The notes beneath the pieces were generated by a model. That model searched no databases. It was not told the origin of the DNA and was given only the letters and a program-made list of their open reading frames with translations. A stretch of 29,307 nt of DNA from assembly GCA_017964115.1 (NCBI GenBank), contig JAGCSL010000073.1, positions 1 to 29,307 on the forward strand. Direction: 5' to 3'. This DNA comes from Candidatus Saccharimonadota bacterium. Lineage in GTDB: Bacteria > Patescibacteriota > Saccharimonadia > Saccharimonadales > Saccharimonadaceae. A program made the position numbers and the translations under genes. Shown here piece after piece: positions 14,586-21,619 of this stretch. The first letter of the stretch is position 1, and each line of letters begins with the position of its first letter.

Positions 14586-16880
14586 TTAGCCTCGCATTGC
14601 GGCATAGATTTCATCTAAGAAGGTGCTGCGCTCTTTGGCGAGTGTATTTCGTAATAGGATTACTTTGTAACGTGCACGCGTGAGTGCTACGTAAAAAACC
14701 CGTCTCTCTTCGGCAAAGCTGATGCTTTCTTCCTTTGGCATATTCGTAAAAAGTCTCAGCAGCCAGAAAGCAGGACGATTTTTGTTTGGAAAGTATCGAT
14801 TTAATCCTACGATAATTACCCAATCAGCAGTCACGCCTTTTGCCTTATGGATCGTCATTGCGTCAAATTTATAATCAGGTGCTTCCGATAAAGAAACTTT
14901 AGTACCGATTTCGTCCTTAAAACCAGCCTTCGAATTCATCATTGCTTTTAGGGTTGCGTTAGTGCGCGCTAAAATAATAATTCGATCATTCGGGCGTTGG
15001 CGATGCAGGCTTAGAACGGCCTGCTTGGTCTTCTCAAATTCATCTTCTAGCGAATCTTCATCGGCATCGCCTTTGAAATTCAAAAATACAAACGGATCGT
15101 TAATATCTTTAGTGGCGCTTTTCAATTCTTTACGGATCTGATCAGGATTTTTCATTATGAAATCGCCAGCTATATCAATCAAAGACTGCGAGTTTCGGTA
15201 AGTCTTGGTAATTTTGAAAGTTTTCGCATCTTTGAAGTAGTCGCGGAAGTTGTAAATATATTCGATTCTCGAACCAGCAAAGGAATAAATCGTTTGCCAA
15301 TCGTCGCCAACTGCAATCAACTTCGCTTTGCTACGCTCCATCATGTCGCGTGCCAGCTCGTAACGATCCAATGAGATATCCTGATATTCGTCAATCACAA
15401 TGTATTTATAATGAAAAGCGTTCTCGTTCATGCGGCTGATGAATACTTTGGCGTAGTAAATCATATCAGCAAAATCGAAGCCTAATTTGTCAGCATCGCG
15501 ATGTATTGCTGCGCTGTAGAAAATATAAAAATCGCGAATATATTTGTACTGTTTTTCGACTAAAACACGTTCGTCAAGGTCTTGGATATCTTCAAGATAA
15601 TCTTCGATAATTTCGTCGAATTGTTTGCGACGCAATGAAACTTTTACCGTATCAATAATTTCATAGAAGAATTCTTTTAGCTTGAAAAATTCAGCTAATG
15701 GATTATTGCGGAGCATCGCTTCGTAGACTTCCTTAGCGCTTCGTTCGCGCGGTAAATGAATACCAAGCTCTTCGAGTTTTTGATGCAGAGTTTTTAAGTA
15801 GCCATAATTCGGCTCATAATCGAGTGCAATGAAGTTCGTATAATTTTTGCGATGGAATTCTTCCTTCAGTTCGCGAATTTTATTGTAGCTACTATTCTCA
15901 TCGTCATTGCTTAAGCCGAAATACTCTACGTATATTTTCTGACCGCCAATATTTAGAGTAAAATCTGGTCGATAACTATTCATATCGGGCAATAGTTCGT
16001 CGAATATTTGCTCGTATTCATAATTAATCGAATGGCGGTAGAGCCAGTTTGCAATCACGGCCTCACCCTTAGACTTGACGCGTTCGTTTAATAAAGTGCG
16101 CGGATTGTCGGCATTGATTCCTGCGTAAACGCTTCGTTTTAATAATGCATCGAAGTCATCTACTTCACTTAATTTGCGCTTTATGTAATTGTCGAAATAA
16201 TCATCGAAATTTCTGAAACTACCATAGTTTTCGCGGAAATAGCTACCGATTAATCCTTTTCGGCCGGTCGCATCGTTGTTAAAACATTCAAGAAAATCTT
16301 CGGCTTTATCGTAACTATTCAGAATGCGCTTTTTGAGGAAATTTAAAAAAATCTTATTACGCTCATTTTCGCCTACAGCGTAGCAGTTTTTATAGCGTAA
16401 AGTCTGTTTGATATATCGGTAACCGAGCGAGTGAAAGGTCGTGACGTCGGCCGGGATTTTTAGCGCATCATTAATACTCTCGCGCAAATCTTCTACGTCG
16501 CGCTTGGTATAACTCATCACTAAAATATCTTCTGGGACGACCTTCTTTTTTTCGACTAAGTACTTAACTTTAGCCGTCATCGTAGTAGTCTTGCCGGTGC
16601 CAGCTCCTGCAATTATTAGCTCTCGATCTTCATCTGCCAAAATAGCTTTGGCTTGTTCTTTATCAAGCTTAATCTTTGGATCGATATCGTCCAACAAATG
16701 ATCGAAATAATCTTTCAGCTTGGAGTATTCAACCTCGAGTATTTTGTCGTTGTATTCGTCAAGATTAAATTGTTTTGGAATTTCTTCGGGTGCGCGTTTC
16801 TGAACCTTATTAAACAGGGCAGCGGAAATATATTGTCGCTTTTCCAATTTACGCTCAAAATCCATCAAAATACTGCCCAT
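14586..16880 (-). CDS. UvrD/HelD-like superfamily 1 helicase with nuclease-like insert
   Basis: A 764-residue SF1A DNA helicase, probably in repair or recombination. It has Walker A AGAGTGKTT (91-99), motif II IDEYQD, motif III GDDWQTIYSFAGS, motif V TIHKAKGVTADWV and motif VI EERRVFYVALTRAR. Domain 1B carries an insert (about 268-360) with a restriction-endonuclease-like signature: GEAVIANWL (Glu273), YRPDF (Asp306) and YVEYFG (Glu319). This resembles the PD-(D/E)XK/Vsr-type insert seen in some HelD-like proteins. I chose ATG 16880 because a TATAAT (16896-16891) lies ten bases upstream; an in-frame GTG at 16910 would precede that promoter. The mRNA leader would be only about four bases. Confidence 0.85.
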   Translation of the reverse strand: MGSILMDFERKLEKRQYISAALFNKVQKRAPEEIPKQFNLDEYNDKILEVEYSKLKDYFDHLLDDIDPKIKLDKEQAKAILADEDRELIIAGAGTGKTTTMTAKVKYLVEKKKVVPEDILVMSYTKRDVEDLRESINDALKIPADVTTFHSLGYRYIKQTLRYKNCYAVGENERNKIFLNFLKKRILNSYDKAEDFLECFNNDATGRKGLIGSYFRENYGSFRNFDDYFDNYIKRKLSEVDDFDALLKRSVYAGINADNPRTLLNERVKSKGEAVIANWLYRHSINYEYEQIFDELLPDMNSYRPDFTLNIGGQKIYVEYFGLSNDDENSSYNKIRELKEEFHRKNYTNFIALDYEPNYGYLKTLHQKLEELGIHLPRERSAKEVYEAMLRNNPLAEFFKLKEFFYEIIDTVKVSLRRKQFDEIIEDYLEDIQDLDERVLVEKQYKYIRDFYIFYSAAIHRDADKLGFDFADMIYYAKVFISRMNENAFHYKYIVIDEYQDISLDRYELARDMMERSKAKLIAVGDDWQTIYSFAGSRIEYIYNFRDYFKDAKTFKITKTYRNSQSLIDIAGDFIMKNPDQIRKELKSATKDINDPFVFLNFKGDADEDSLEDEFEKTKQAVLSLHRQRPNDRIIILARTNATLKAMMNSKAGFKDEIGTKVSLSEAPDYKFDAMTIHKAKGVTADWVIIVGLNRYFPNKNRPAFWLLRLFTNMPKEESISFAEERRVFYVALTRARYKVILLRNTLAKERSTFLDEIYAAMRG

Positions 16881-16890
16881 TCTACTTATG

Positions 16891-16896
16891 ATTATA
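16891..16896 (-). promoter_or_regulatory. -10 element of the helicase gene
   Basis: TATAAT on the minus strand, ten bases before ATG 16880. No Shine-Dalgarno sequence is present. Confidence 0.6.
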
Positions 16897-16915
16897 CTGT
16901 TTTTTGGCACAAAAA

Positions 16916-16941
16916 AGAACCCGAGTTATCCTCGAGTTCTT
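16916..16941 (-). terminator. Terminator of the coiled-coil protein gene
   Basis: On the minus strand AGAACTCGAG, a short loop and CTCGGGTTCT form a stem with one G-T pair, followed by TTTTTTG. It directly follows the stop at 16951 and precedes the helicase promoter. Confidence 0.8.
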
Positions 16942-16950
16942 TTAAAGGGT

Positions 16951-17460
16951 TTACTCAAGAGTGCGAATTACGCCAATCAAAGCGTTAATTAAATCGTTCT
17001 TACGATAAAGCTCGTTATGCATTTTATTGAGATTGTCATACTTCACGAAGCCAACATTATCTGGATCGGCATCAATCTTTTTCTTCTGAGTCGTGATGTT
17101 ATCCTCCTCCTCATCGATGCGGACAATCAGATTATTGCGTTCCTTGCGCGTGCGCTCGAGCAGTTTTTTCGTCGTTTCTAAATATTCCTCGAATTCCGGG
17201 GTTAGTTCAGCTGGCGCTGGTGCTGGTGCCGGTTCTGGTTCGGCGACTGGTGCTGGAGCCTCTTCTGGCTGGGTAGCTTCGGCAACTGCCTCTGGATCCT
17301 GATTAAGGACTGGAGCTTCTTCTTTAGCTGGTTCTGGAGCTGGAGCTTTTTCGGCTTCGGCTGGTTTTTCTTCTGTAGCCGGCGCAGTTTCTAGTGGATC
17401 ACGATAGTAACCATCCGCGCTGGCTGGTTGTGGTTGGTTGAAATTTGTAAAATCTTGCAT
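16951..17460 (-). CDS. Pro/Ala/Glu-rich protein with C-terminal coiled coil
   Basis: A 169-residue soluble protein. Residues about 1-85 are low complexity, dominated by Pro, Ala and Glu (repeated PAP, PEP and EEAP units), and are probably disordered. Residues about 90-169 form a charged helical coiled coil with a short break (DADPDNVGF). No enzyme motif is seen, so a scaffold or linker role is plausible but unproven. ATG 17460 is preceded by AAGGGTGAG at good spacing, and by TGC-TAAAAT further upstream. It is divergently transcribed from the gene at 17552. Confidence 0.75.
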   Translation of the reverse strand: MQDFTNFNQPQPASADGYYRDPLETAPATEEKPAEAEKAPAPEPAKEEAPVLNQDPEAVAEATQPEEAPAPVAEPEPAPAPAPAELTPEFEEYLETTKKLLERTRKERNNLIVRIDEEEDNITTQKKKIDADPDNVGFVKYDNLNKMHNELYRKNDLINALIGVIRTLE

Positions 17461-17491
17461 TTTTGCTCACCCTTTGAGTTTCTTTAATGAT

Positions 17492-17500
17492 ATTTTAGCA
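17492..17500 (-). promoter_or_regulatory. Extended -10 for the gene ending at 16951
   Basis: On the minus strand TGC plus TAAAAT, in the same TTATGCTAAAAT context as before 21620. It leaves about 25 bases of leader with a Shine-Dalgarno site. Confidence 0.65.
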
Positions 17501-17509
17501 TAAGAATTA

Positions 17510-17518
17510 TGATATAAT
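17510..17518 (+). promoter_or_regulatory. Extended -10 for the gene at 17552
   Basis: TGA plus TATAAT (17513-17518). The leader would be about 27 bases without a clear Shine-Dalgarno site. A second AT-rich hexamer (TATATA, 17541-17546) ends five bases before the ATG and could give a leaderless form. Confidence 0.55.
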
Positions 17519-17551
17519 ACAAAAAAGCATTAACGGATTTTATATAAAGAT

Positions 17552-18121
17552 ATGCCAAAGACTACTAAAAGCTCTAAAACACCAAAAACTCACAAAAAAA
17601 CAGTCGGCAGCTCGTTGCCGAAAGATGAAAAAGCTTGCGCACGTTTGCGACTAATGGGTGCTTTAATGTCGCTCACTAGCGTCCTAATGGCGCTATTGCC
17701 AATGATGTATTCTGGCGTTTATCGTTATATCTCATACTATGCGGGTACTTATATCCCGGATTTCGGCATTACGAGCATGATAATTCTAGGTTTCGTCGTG
17801 GCGTTACTTTATTTCCTACTCGGCCTGCACGTCATTCAAGCCGGTGAACGCAATACGCGCCTTATTCGCGCAGTGTATCAGCTTAACGTAATTATGACTT
17901 TTCTTGCCATCGTAGCTGGCGTATTACTGTTCCTACCATGGCCAGTTCCAACCTTCAGATTAATGATGACTCATATGGCTACTGCTTCCTACATTGAACA
18001 GGGCGTAGCGCCAATGTTCATCATGATGTTTGTAGACATGTCATTGATTATCGGTCTAATCGCATCAGTTTCTGGCGTAACCTATACCTGTCTAATTGAC
18101 AAAGAAAAATCCGCTAAGTAA
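17552..18121 (+). CDS. Four-pass membrane protein of unknown function
   Basis: A 189-residue hypothetical protein. A Lys/Thr-rich basic N-terminus (about 1-30) is followed by four predicted transmembrane helices (about 33-53, 71-93, 107-128 and 150-177) and a short charged tail. The basic start suggests a cytoplasmic N-terminus. No family motif was recognised. It ends at a strong terminator and shares a divergent promoter region with the coiled-coil protein gene. The ATG lacks a ribosome binding site. Confidence 0.7.
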   Translation: MPKTTKSSKTPKTHKKTVGSSLPKDEKACARLRLMGALMSLTSVLMALLPMMYSGVYRYISYYAGTYIPDFGITSMIILGFVVALLYFLLGLHVIQAGERNTRLIRAVYQLNVIMTFLAIVAGVLLFLPWPVPTFRLMMTHMATASYIEQGVAPMFIMMFVDMSLIIGLIASVSGVTYTCLIDKEKSAK

Positions 18122-18132
18122 TAAACCTAAAA

Positions 18133-18158
18133 ACCGGAGCACCAAGCTCCGGTTTTTT
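18133..18158 (+). terminator. Rho-independent terminator
   Basis: ACCGGAGC (18133-18140) and GCTCCGGT (18146-18153) form a perfect 8-bp stem followed by a T-run. It ends the transcript of the gene at 17552. Confidence 0.9.
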
Positions 18159-18204
18159 GAATCCGCTAGCGGTTTAAGGCGACCTGTGGCATAATAAAAG
18201 AAAT

Positions 18205-18747
18205 ATGGCAAAAAAGACCAAGGCAAAATTCGGCAAAGGTTTAATAGTTGTTGTTATTCTATTCTTGTTGACGCTTGCTGCTGGCATTGCAAGCGTAGTT
18301 TTACTTAGCCACAACACTTCCATTGTGCACTTATTTGGTGGTATAGATAATGTCTACGAAAGCGCTCACCTTGAAAAAATGTCCATTAATGGTTATCGAA
18401 TTGGCGAAAAAGTCGATCCGAAGATTAAAGAGTATCAAGTAATAGATGCCGATTTTAAATACTATTACGACGAGGTAGCTTTCTGGGAAAAAGATGACGT
18501 AGTTACCGGAATCGGTTTTTACACTTTTGACTACAATTTAGTTACAGATATTACTAAATCGAACATTCGATATGAAGGTCGCCGCTTAGCGACACTTGAT
18601 GATTTTGAGGAAACCTTTGGTATCGGCGAAGAAAAAGTCGAAAAAGACAACAAAACTGTCATTTATCGCCAGGGCGATTATTCGCTGACAATTGAAATAT
18701 ACAAAGACGTCATACAAAACGTGATTTTGCTCAGAAATGAAGAATAA
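18205..18747 (+). CDS. Single-pass membrane-anchored protein
   Basis: A 180-residue hypothetical protein with a Lys-rich cytoplasmic start, one transmembrane helix (about 13-34) and an extracytoplasmic alpha/beta-looking domain of about 140 residues. That domain repeats YYYDE/YTFDY-like aromatic strands and ends in a strand-rich segment. No family was recognised. ATG 18205 lies nine bases after TGG-CATAAT, so the mRNA is probably nearly leaderless. It ends at a bidirectional terminator shared with tRNA-Trp. Confidence 0.7.
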   Translation: MAKKTKAKFGKGLIVVVILFLLTLAAGIASVVLLSHNTSIVHLFGGIDNVYESAHLEKMSINGYRIGEKVDPKIKEYQVIDADFKYYYDEVAFWEKDDVVTGIGFYTFDYNLVTDITKSNIRYEGRRLATLDDFEETFGIGEEKVEKDNKTVIYRQGDYSLTIEIYKDVIQNVILLRNEE

Positions 18748-18752
18748 AAAAT

Positions 18753-18777
18753 CCGGCTTCGTGCCGGTTCTTTTTTT
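18753..18777. terminator. Bidirectional terminator
   Basis: CCGGC (18753-18757) pairs with GCCGG (18763-18767). A T-run follows on the plus strand, and ATTTTTTATT follows on the minus strand. It separates the gene ending at 18747 from the opposing tRNA-Trp. Confidence 0.85.
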
Positions 18778-18778
18778 G

Positions 18779-18854
18779 TGGCAGGGGCGGCAAGACTCGA
18801 ACTCGCGACACCTGGTTTTGGAGACCAGTGCTCTACCAACTGAGCTACGCCCCT
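18779..18854 (-). tRNA. tRNA-Trp (anticodon CCA)
   Basis: Complete cloverleaf on the minus strand. The 7-bp acceptor stem AGGGGCG/CGCCCCT is intact, with a D-arm containing AGTTGGT. The anticodon stem CTGGT/ACCAG holds loop CTCCAAA (anticodon CCA). The T-arm GCGAG-TTCGAGT-CTTGC includes one wobble pair. The discriminator is G and the 3' CCA is encoded (18779-18781). It is a lone tRNA with TATAAT (18871-18866) 11 bases upstream. Confidence 0.95.
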
Positions 18855-18865
18855 ATTGCTCATAA

Positions 18866-18871
18866 ATTATA
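18866..18871 (-). promoter_or_regulatory. -10 element of tRNA-Trp
   Basis: TATAAT on the minus strand, 11 bases before the mature tRNA 5' end. No convincing -35 is seen. Confidence 0.55.
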
Positions 18872-18913
18872 ACACAATCAGCCTAAAATTCACTCTACTC
18901 AACGCATAAATAG

Positions 18914-18922
18914 TGATATAAT
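18914..18922 (+). promoter_or_regulatory. Extended -10 for the gene at 18954
   Basis: TGA plus TATAAT (18917-18922), giving a leader of about 25 bases that includes AAGGTGG before ATG 18954. Confidence 0.6.
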
Positions 18923-18953
18923 AAGTATAAGCATAATAATATTTAAGGTGGAC

Positions 18954-19973
18954 ATGGACGCACAATCGCTTCACAATCACATACAGAGCTCAACCAAACA
19001 GCGCATTCATGCGAAATCTGTTGATGATCCGCTAAAAACGCAATCTTTCAAGAACGAAGAAGCGATTAAGTCTGAATTACATAAAGAGGAATTCGATCAC
19101 GACGGTGACGGAATGGTTTCATTGATGGAAGAACTCGACAGTATCGATAGCGTCAAAGAAGTCGCCGAAAAAGCTGCGGAGAAAATCAACGCCGATACGA
19201 AAAAACCTGATTTAGAAGACGATAATTCAGATCAGCCAGAAGACGAGATACCTCACGCAGCAATCCTGACAATGCACGAAGAGAAGCGCCCAAGCCTAAA
19301 TGCCTTTTCATCGCATCACGCCTCCGCCCCAGTTCCTCAGCAAAATCGTCATGCGCCTGTCGAAGAGGCGAAGCCAGTTAAGGATAATACCAATGCGATT
19401 ATTATGATTCTTCTTATTGCAATTTTAGTAATTGCAGTGGCCATTTTTGCCATTATTGTCCTCGGCGAACGTCGCAAAGATTCCGAAGTGGGCAGCCAGA
19501 TTCGTGAAACGCTTAATATTACCAAAGAAGACGAAGAAACCGAGAAAGAAGAGACTAAAAAATTTGATTACGATTTTAGTGCTTTGGTCGGCAAATGGGA
19601 AATTGTCGGTGGCGAAAAATCTTGTCTCGAAGTGAGCGCCGAGAGCATTGTGAGCTGGCATCAAAAATGCGACAGCAAAGATGGCGATTATTATTCCGGC
19701 GAAGCTAAGATCGTCAGTGGCCAAGATGCGGTCGACCAACTAGGTATTACCGTTGAACGTGCTTCTCGTATGGTCGGCGTAACCGAGTCGAAGATTTCAG
19801 TTAGCGATGTTTTCGCTATTACTATCATTCCTGACGAATATGTCATTGGTGGTTCCACTAGCGCTAAGAAACCGAACGAAATAAAACTTTTGGTCGTGAA
19901 GACTCAAGACGGCGAGATCAACGTTTATAACTATCATTACGGCGAGCTCAGCATCTATTCTGTCGACAAATAA
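18954..19973 (+). CDS. Single-pass membrane protein with cytoplasmic EF-hand
   Basis: A 339-residue protein. Near the N-terminus a complete EF-hand calcium loop is visible: Asp48, Asp50, Asp52, Gly53, Val55 and Glu59 occupy positions 1, 3, 5, 6, 8 and 12. Helical Glu/Lys-rich sequence, a disordered Pro/His-rich linker, one transmembrane helix (about 146-167) and an extracytoplasmic domain (about 205-339) follow. The last part begins LVGKWEIVGG and looks like a small beta-barrel, perhaps lipocalin-like. If the N-terminus is cytoplasmic, the protein could sense Ca2+ inside and act outside; this is inference. I use ATG 18954 with AAGG five bases upstream rather than the in-frame GTG six bases earlier. 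Confidence 0.75.
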   Translation: MDAQSLHNHIQSSTKQRIHAKSVDDPLKTQSFKNEEAIKSELHKEEFDHDGDGMVSLMEELDSIDSVKEVAEKAAEKINADTKKPDLEDDNSDQPEDEIPHAAILTMHEEKRPSLNAFSSHHASAPVPQQNRHAPVEEAKPVKDNTNAIIMILLIAILVIAVAIFAIIVLGERRKDSEVGSQIRETLNITKEDEETEKEETKKFDYDFSALVGKWEIVGGEKSCLEVSAESIVSWHQKCDSKDGDYYSGEAKIVSGQDAVDQLGITVERASRMVGVTESKISVSDVFAITIIPDEYVIGGSTSAKKPNEIKLLVVKTQDGEINVYNYHYGELSIYSVDK

Positions 19974-19992
19974 AGTCGCTTATCTTATACCA

Positions 19993-20001
19993 TGTTAAAA
20001 T
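19993..20001 (+). promoter_or_regulatory. Extended -10 for the DHH phosphoesterase gene
   Basis: TGT plus TAAAAT (19996-20001), nine bases before ATG 20011, giving a predicted leader of about three bases. Confidence 0.6.
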
Positions 20002-20010
20002 TAGTACAAG

Positions 20011-20994
20011 ATGTACGATAAATTTTCAAATTTTGTTCAAGATAAAAAACACATATGCGTGATTCAGGCCGAGAATCCTGATGGTGATTCTTTGGGCTCA
20101 GCTTTAGCGCTTGAAGAGGCACTTGCCGATAAGGAAATCTCCCTCTATTGTCCAGTCGATATTCCTAAATATATGCGCTACTTCGAGGGGTGGAGCAGGG
20201 TAGATATTGAGTTTCCGTATAAAGCAGACGCTTTTATTATTGTCGATACCGCCAGCTCTACACTCATCTCAAAATTGCTCGACGATGCGGCCATTCGCAA
20301 TTGTTTATATTCGGCACCAGTTCTAGTCATTGATCATCACGAAACTGCGCCAGATTTAGACTTTGATCACGAGGAAATAATCGAGACCGAGTCGAGTTGT
20401 TGTGTGTTACTGTATCGTATTTTCAAAGATCAAAAAATCGATATTAATGCACAATGTGCTGAGGACTTACTATATGGCATCTTATCCGATACGCTCGGTT
20501 TAACCTCGCAATCGTCTTCGTCGGCCGATTATCGAGCCTCAGCCGACCTAATCGATCTGGGCGCTAAAGTTGCCGAGATGGAAGAGCGTCGTCGCGATTA
20601 TATGAAGAAATCTGCGCGCATTCTTGACTATAAAGCTGATCTGATTAAACGTGTTGAATATCATCTTGATGGCAGACTTGCTACGGTTCTAATTCCATTT
20701 GAAGATATTCAGGAATACTCCGACGAATACAATCCGAACGTCCTCATTTTGGAAGAATTACGCCTAGTTGAGGGCGTAGAGGTCGCAGTAGCAATTAAGA
20801 CATATCCGGATGGCAAATTAACTGGCAAAATTCGCACTTCAAAGCCGATTGCTGACCAATTAGCTGGGTATTTCGGCGGTGGCGGTCATCCTTATGCAGC
20901 TGGTTTCCGTATTTATGAAGAATATGCCGCAACCCTACCAGAGATTGTCGGTGCCACAATGAAATTACTCGATCAGCTTCCGACCGAAGATTGA
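20011..20994 (+). CDS. DHH/DHHA1 family phosphoesterase (NrnA-like)
   Basis: A 327-residue member of the NrnA group, which degrades very short RNA (nanoRNA) and in some members dephosphorylates pAp or cleaves cyclic dinucleotides. Motifs visible are NPDGDSLGS (22-30), IIVDTA with Asp79, the DHH signature (108-110), GILSDTLGL with Asp160, and the C-terminal DHHA1 glycine-rich GGGGHPYAAGF. In the first motif, usually H-x-x-P-D-x-D, the histidine position is Ala20, which may remove a metal ligand. The stop codon overlaps the -35 of the next gene. The start lacks a ribosome binding site and fits the near-leaderless pattern. Confidence 0.88.
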   Translation: MYDKFSNFVQDKKHICVIQAENPDGDSLGSALALEEALADKEISLYCPVDIPKYMRYFEGWSRVDIEFPYKADAFIIVDTASSTLISKLLDDAAIRNCLYSAPVLVIDHHETAPDLDFDHEEIIETESSCCVLLYRIFKDQKIDINAQCAEDLLYGILSDTLGLTSQSSSSADYRASADLIDLGAKVAEMEERRRDYMKKSARILDYKADLIKRVEYHLDGRLATVLIPFEDIQEYSDEYNPNVLILEELRLVEGVEVAVAIKTYPDGKLTGKIRTSKPIADQLAGYFGGGGHPYAAGFRIYEEYAATLPEIVGATMKLLDQLPTED

Positions 20995-21019
20995 CATTTT
21001 TAGCTATCTGTTGTATAAT
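20991..21019 (+). promoter_or_regulatory. Consensus sigma70-type promoter
   Basis: TTGACA (20991-20996), 17-base spacer, TATAAT (21014-21019). The -35 overlaps the TGA stop of the DHH gene. Confidence 0.9.
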
Positions 21020-21027
21020 TAAAGCAT

Positions 21028-21060
21028 AGGCTTATTTCCGAAGAGAAATGAGCCTTTCTT
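21028..21060 (+). promoter_or_regulatory. 5'-terminal stem-loop in the leader of the gene at 21095
   Basis: An 11-bp stem (21028-21038 with 21045-21055, one G-T pair) with a CGAAGA loop, followed by TTCTT. It begins within about two bases of the predicted transcript start. It could be a stabilising 5' hairpin or an attenuator. Confidence 0.65.
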
Positions 21061-21094
21061 GAATCCGTTAGATTTGCACATTAGGAGGTGGAAT

Positions 21095-21553
21095 ATGGAT
21101 AAAAGAATACATAAGCTTGCCATCAAGAGCGGCTCTGGTGAGCCATTGCGCATCCTGCCGGAAATTGCTTGGCTAAAAGGTGTAAGCTATTCCTTCGTCG
21201 GCGATATCACTAGCATGGCTAAATGCACCGAACTCGATATCGCAAGTTTTGAAGTCGACTATTTTGGCGATATTTGCCTCGAACTAGTCAGACAGGACGA
21301 TGATGGTGAATTACACATCAATAAGCTTGGCTTCAATTTCTTCCAGACGCAGCTGGATAAGCTCGCTGTCTATGTCGATGATTATCGCTATGAAATCTGC
21401 CGTGGGCTGAACTATAAATCAAGACACGCCAAAGAGGCTAATCTGATATTGGTACAGGAGGCTCCCGACAATAGCGTAGTCTCAATTTGCGTTTACCGCT
21501 ATGACAGATCGACTAATGTCTTGCTCGATGCTTTCTGGCTCAGCTCCATCTAA
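21095..21553 (+). CDS. Hypothetical soluble protein
   Basis: A 152-residue protein of unknown family with no transmembrane helix or signal peptide. Sequence alternation suggests a beta-rich fold in the first half and ordered alpha/beta thereafter. ATG 21095 is fixed by AGGAGGTG four bases upstream. It has a perfect-consensus promoter, a stem-loop at the transcript 5' end, the strongest Shine-Dalgarno site in the window and a GC-rich terminator, so it is likely to be a highly expressed monocistronic gene. Function cannot be assigned. Confidence 0.75.
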   Translation: MDKRIHKLAIKSGSGEPLRILPEIAWLKGVSYSFVGDITSMAKCTELDIASFEVDYFGDICLELVRQDDDGELHINKLGFNFFQTQLDKLAVYVDDYRYEICRGLNYKSRHAKEANLILVQEAPDNSVVSICVYRYDRSTNVLLDAFWLSSI

Positions 21554-21560
21554 AAGAAAA

Positions 21561-21579
21561 GGCCCGCGCGGGCCATTTT
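21561..21579 (+). terminator. GC-rich rho-independent terminator
   Basis: GGCCC (21561-21565) and GGGCC (21570-21574) around GCGC, followed by ATTTTT. It ends the gene at 21095. Confidence 0.85.
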
Positions 21580-21604
21580 TCGTGCCGCGTAAAATTCTCG
21601 CTTA

Positions 21605-21613
21605 TGCTAAAAT
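21605..21613 (+). promoter_or_regulatory. Extended -10 of leaderless phosphoketolase operon
   Basis: TGC plus TAAAAT (21608-21613), exactly six bases before ATG 21620. Confidence 0.75.
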
Positions 21614-21619
21614 AAAAGT

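Noticed and set aside
16881..16910. In-frame GTG 16910 as helicase start
   Set aside because: A TATAAT lies between it and ATG 16880, and no ribosome binding site precedes the GTG.
18162..18173. Palindrome CCGCTAGCGG before the gene at 18205
   Set aside because: Could be an operator, but only one copy is present and it is short; not enough to call a site.
18678..18863. Open frame on the minus strand across tRNA-Trp and the terminator
   Set aside because: It covers a complete tRNA and the end of a real gene; chance translation.
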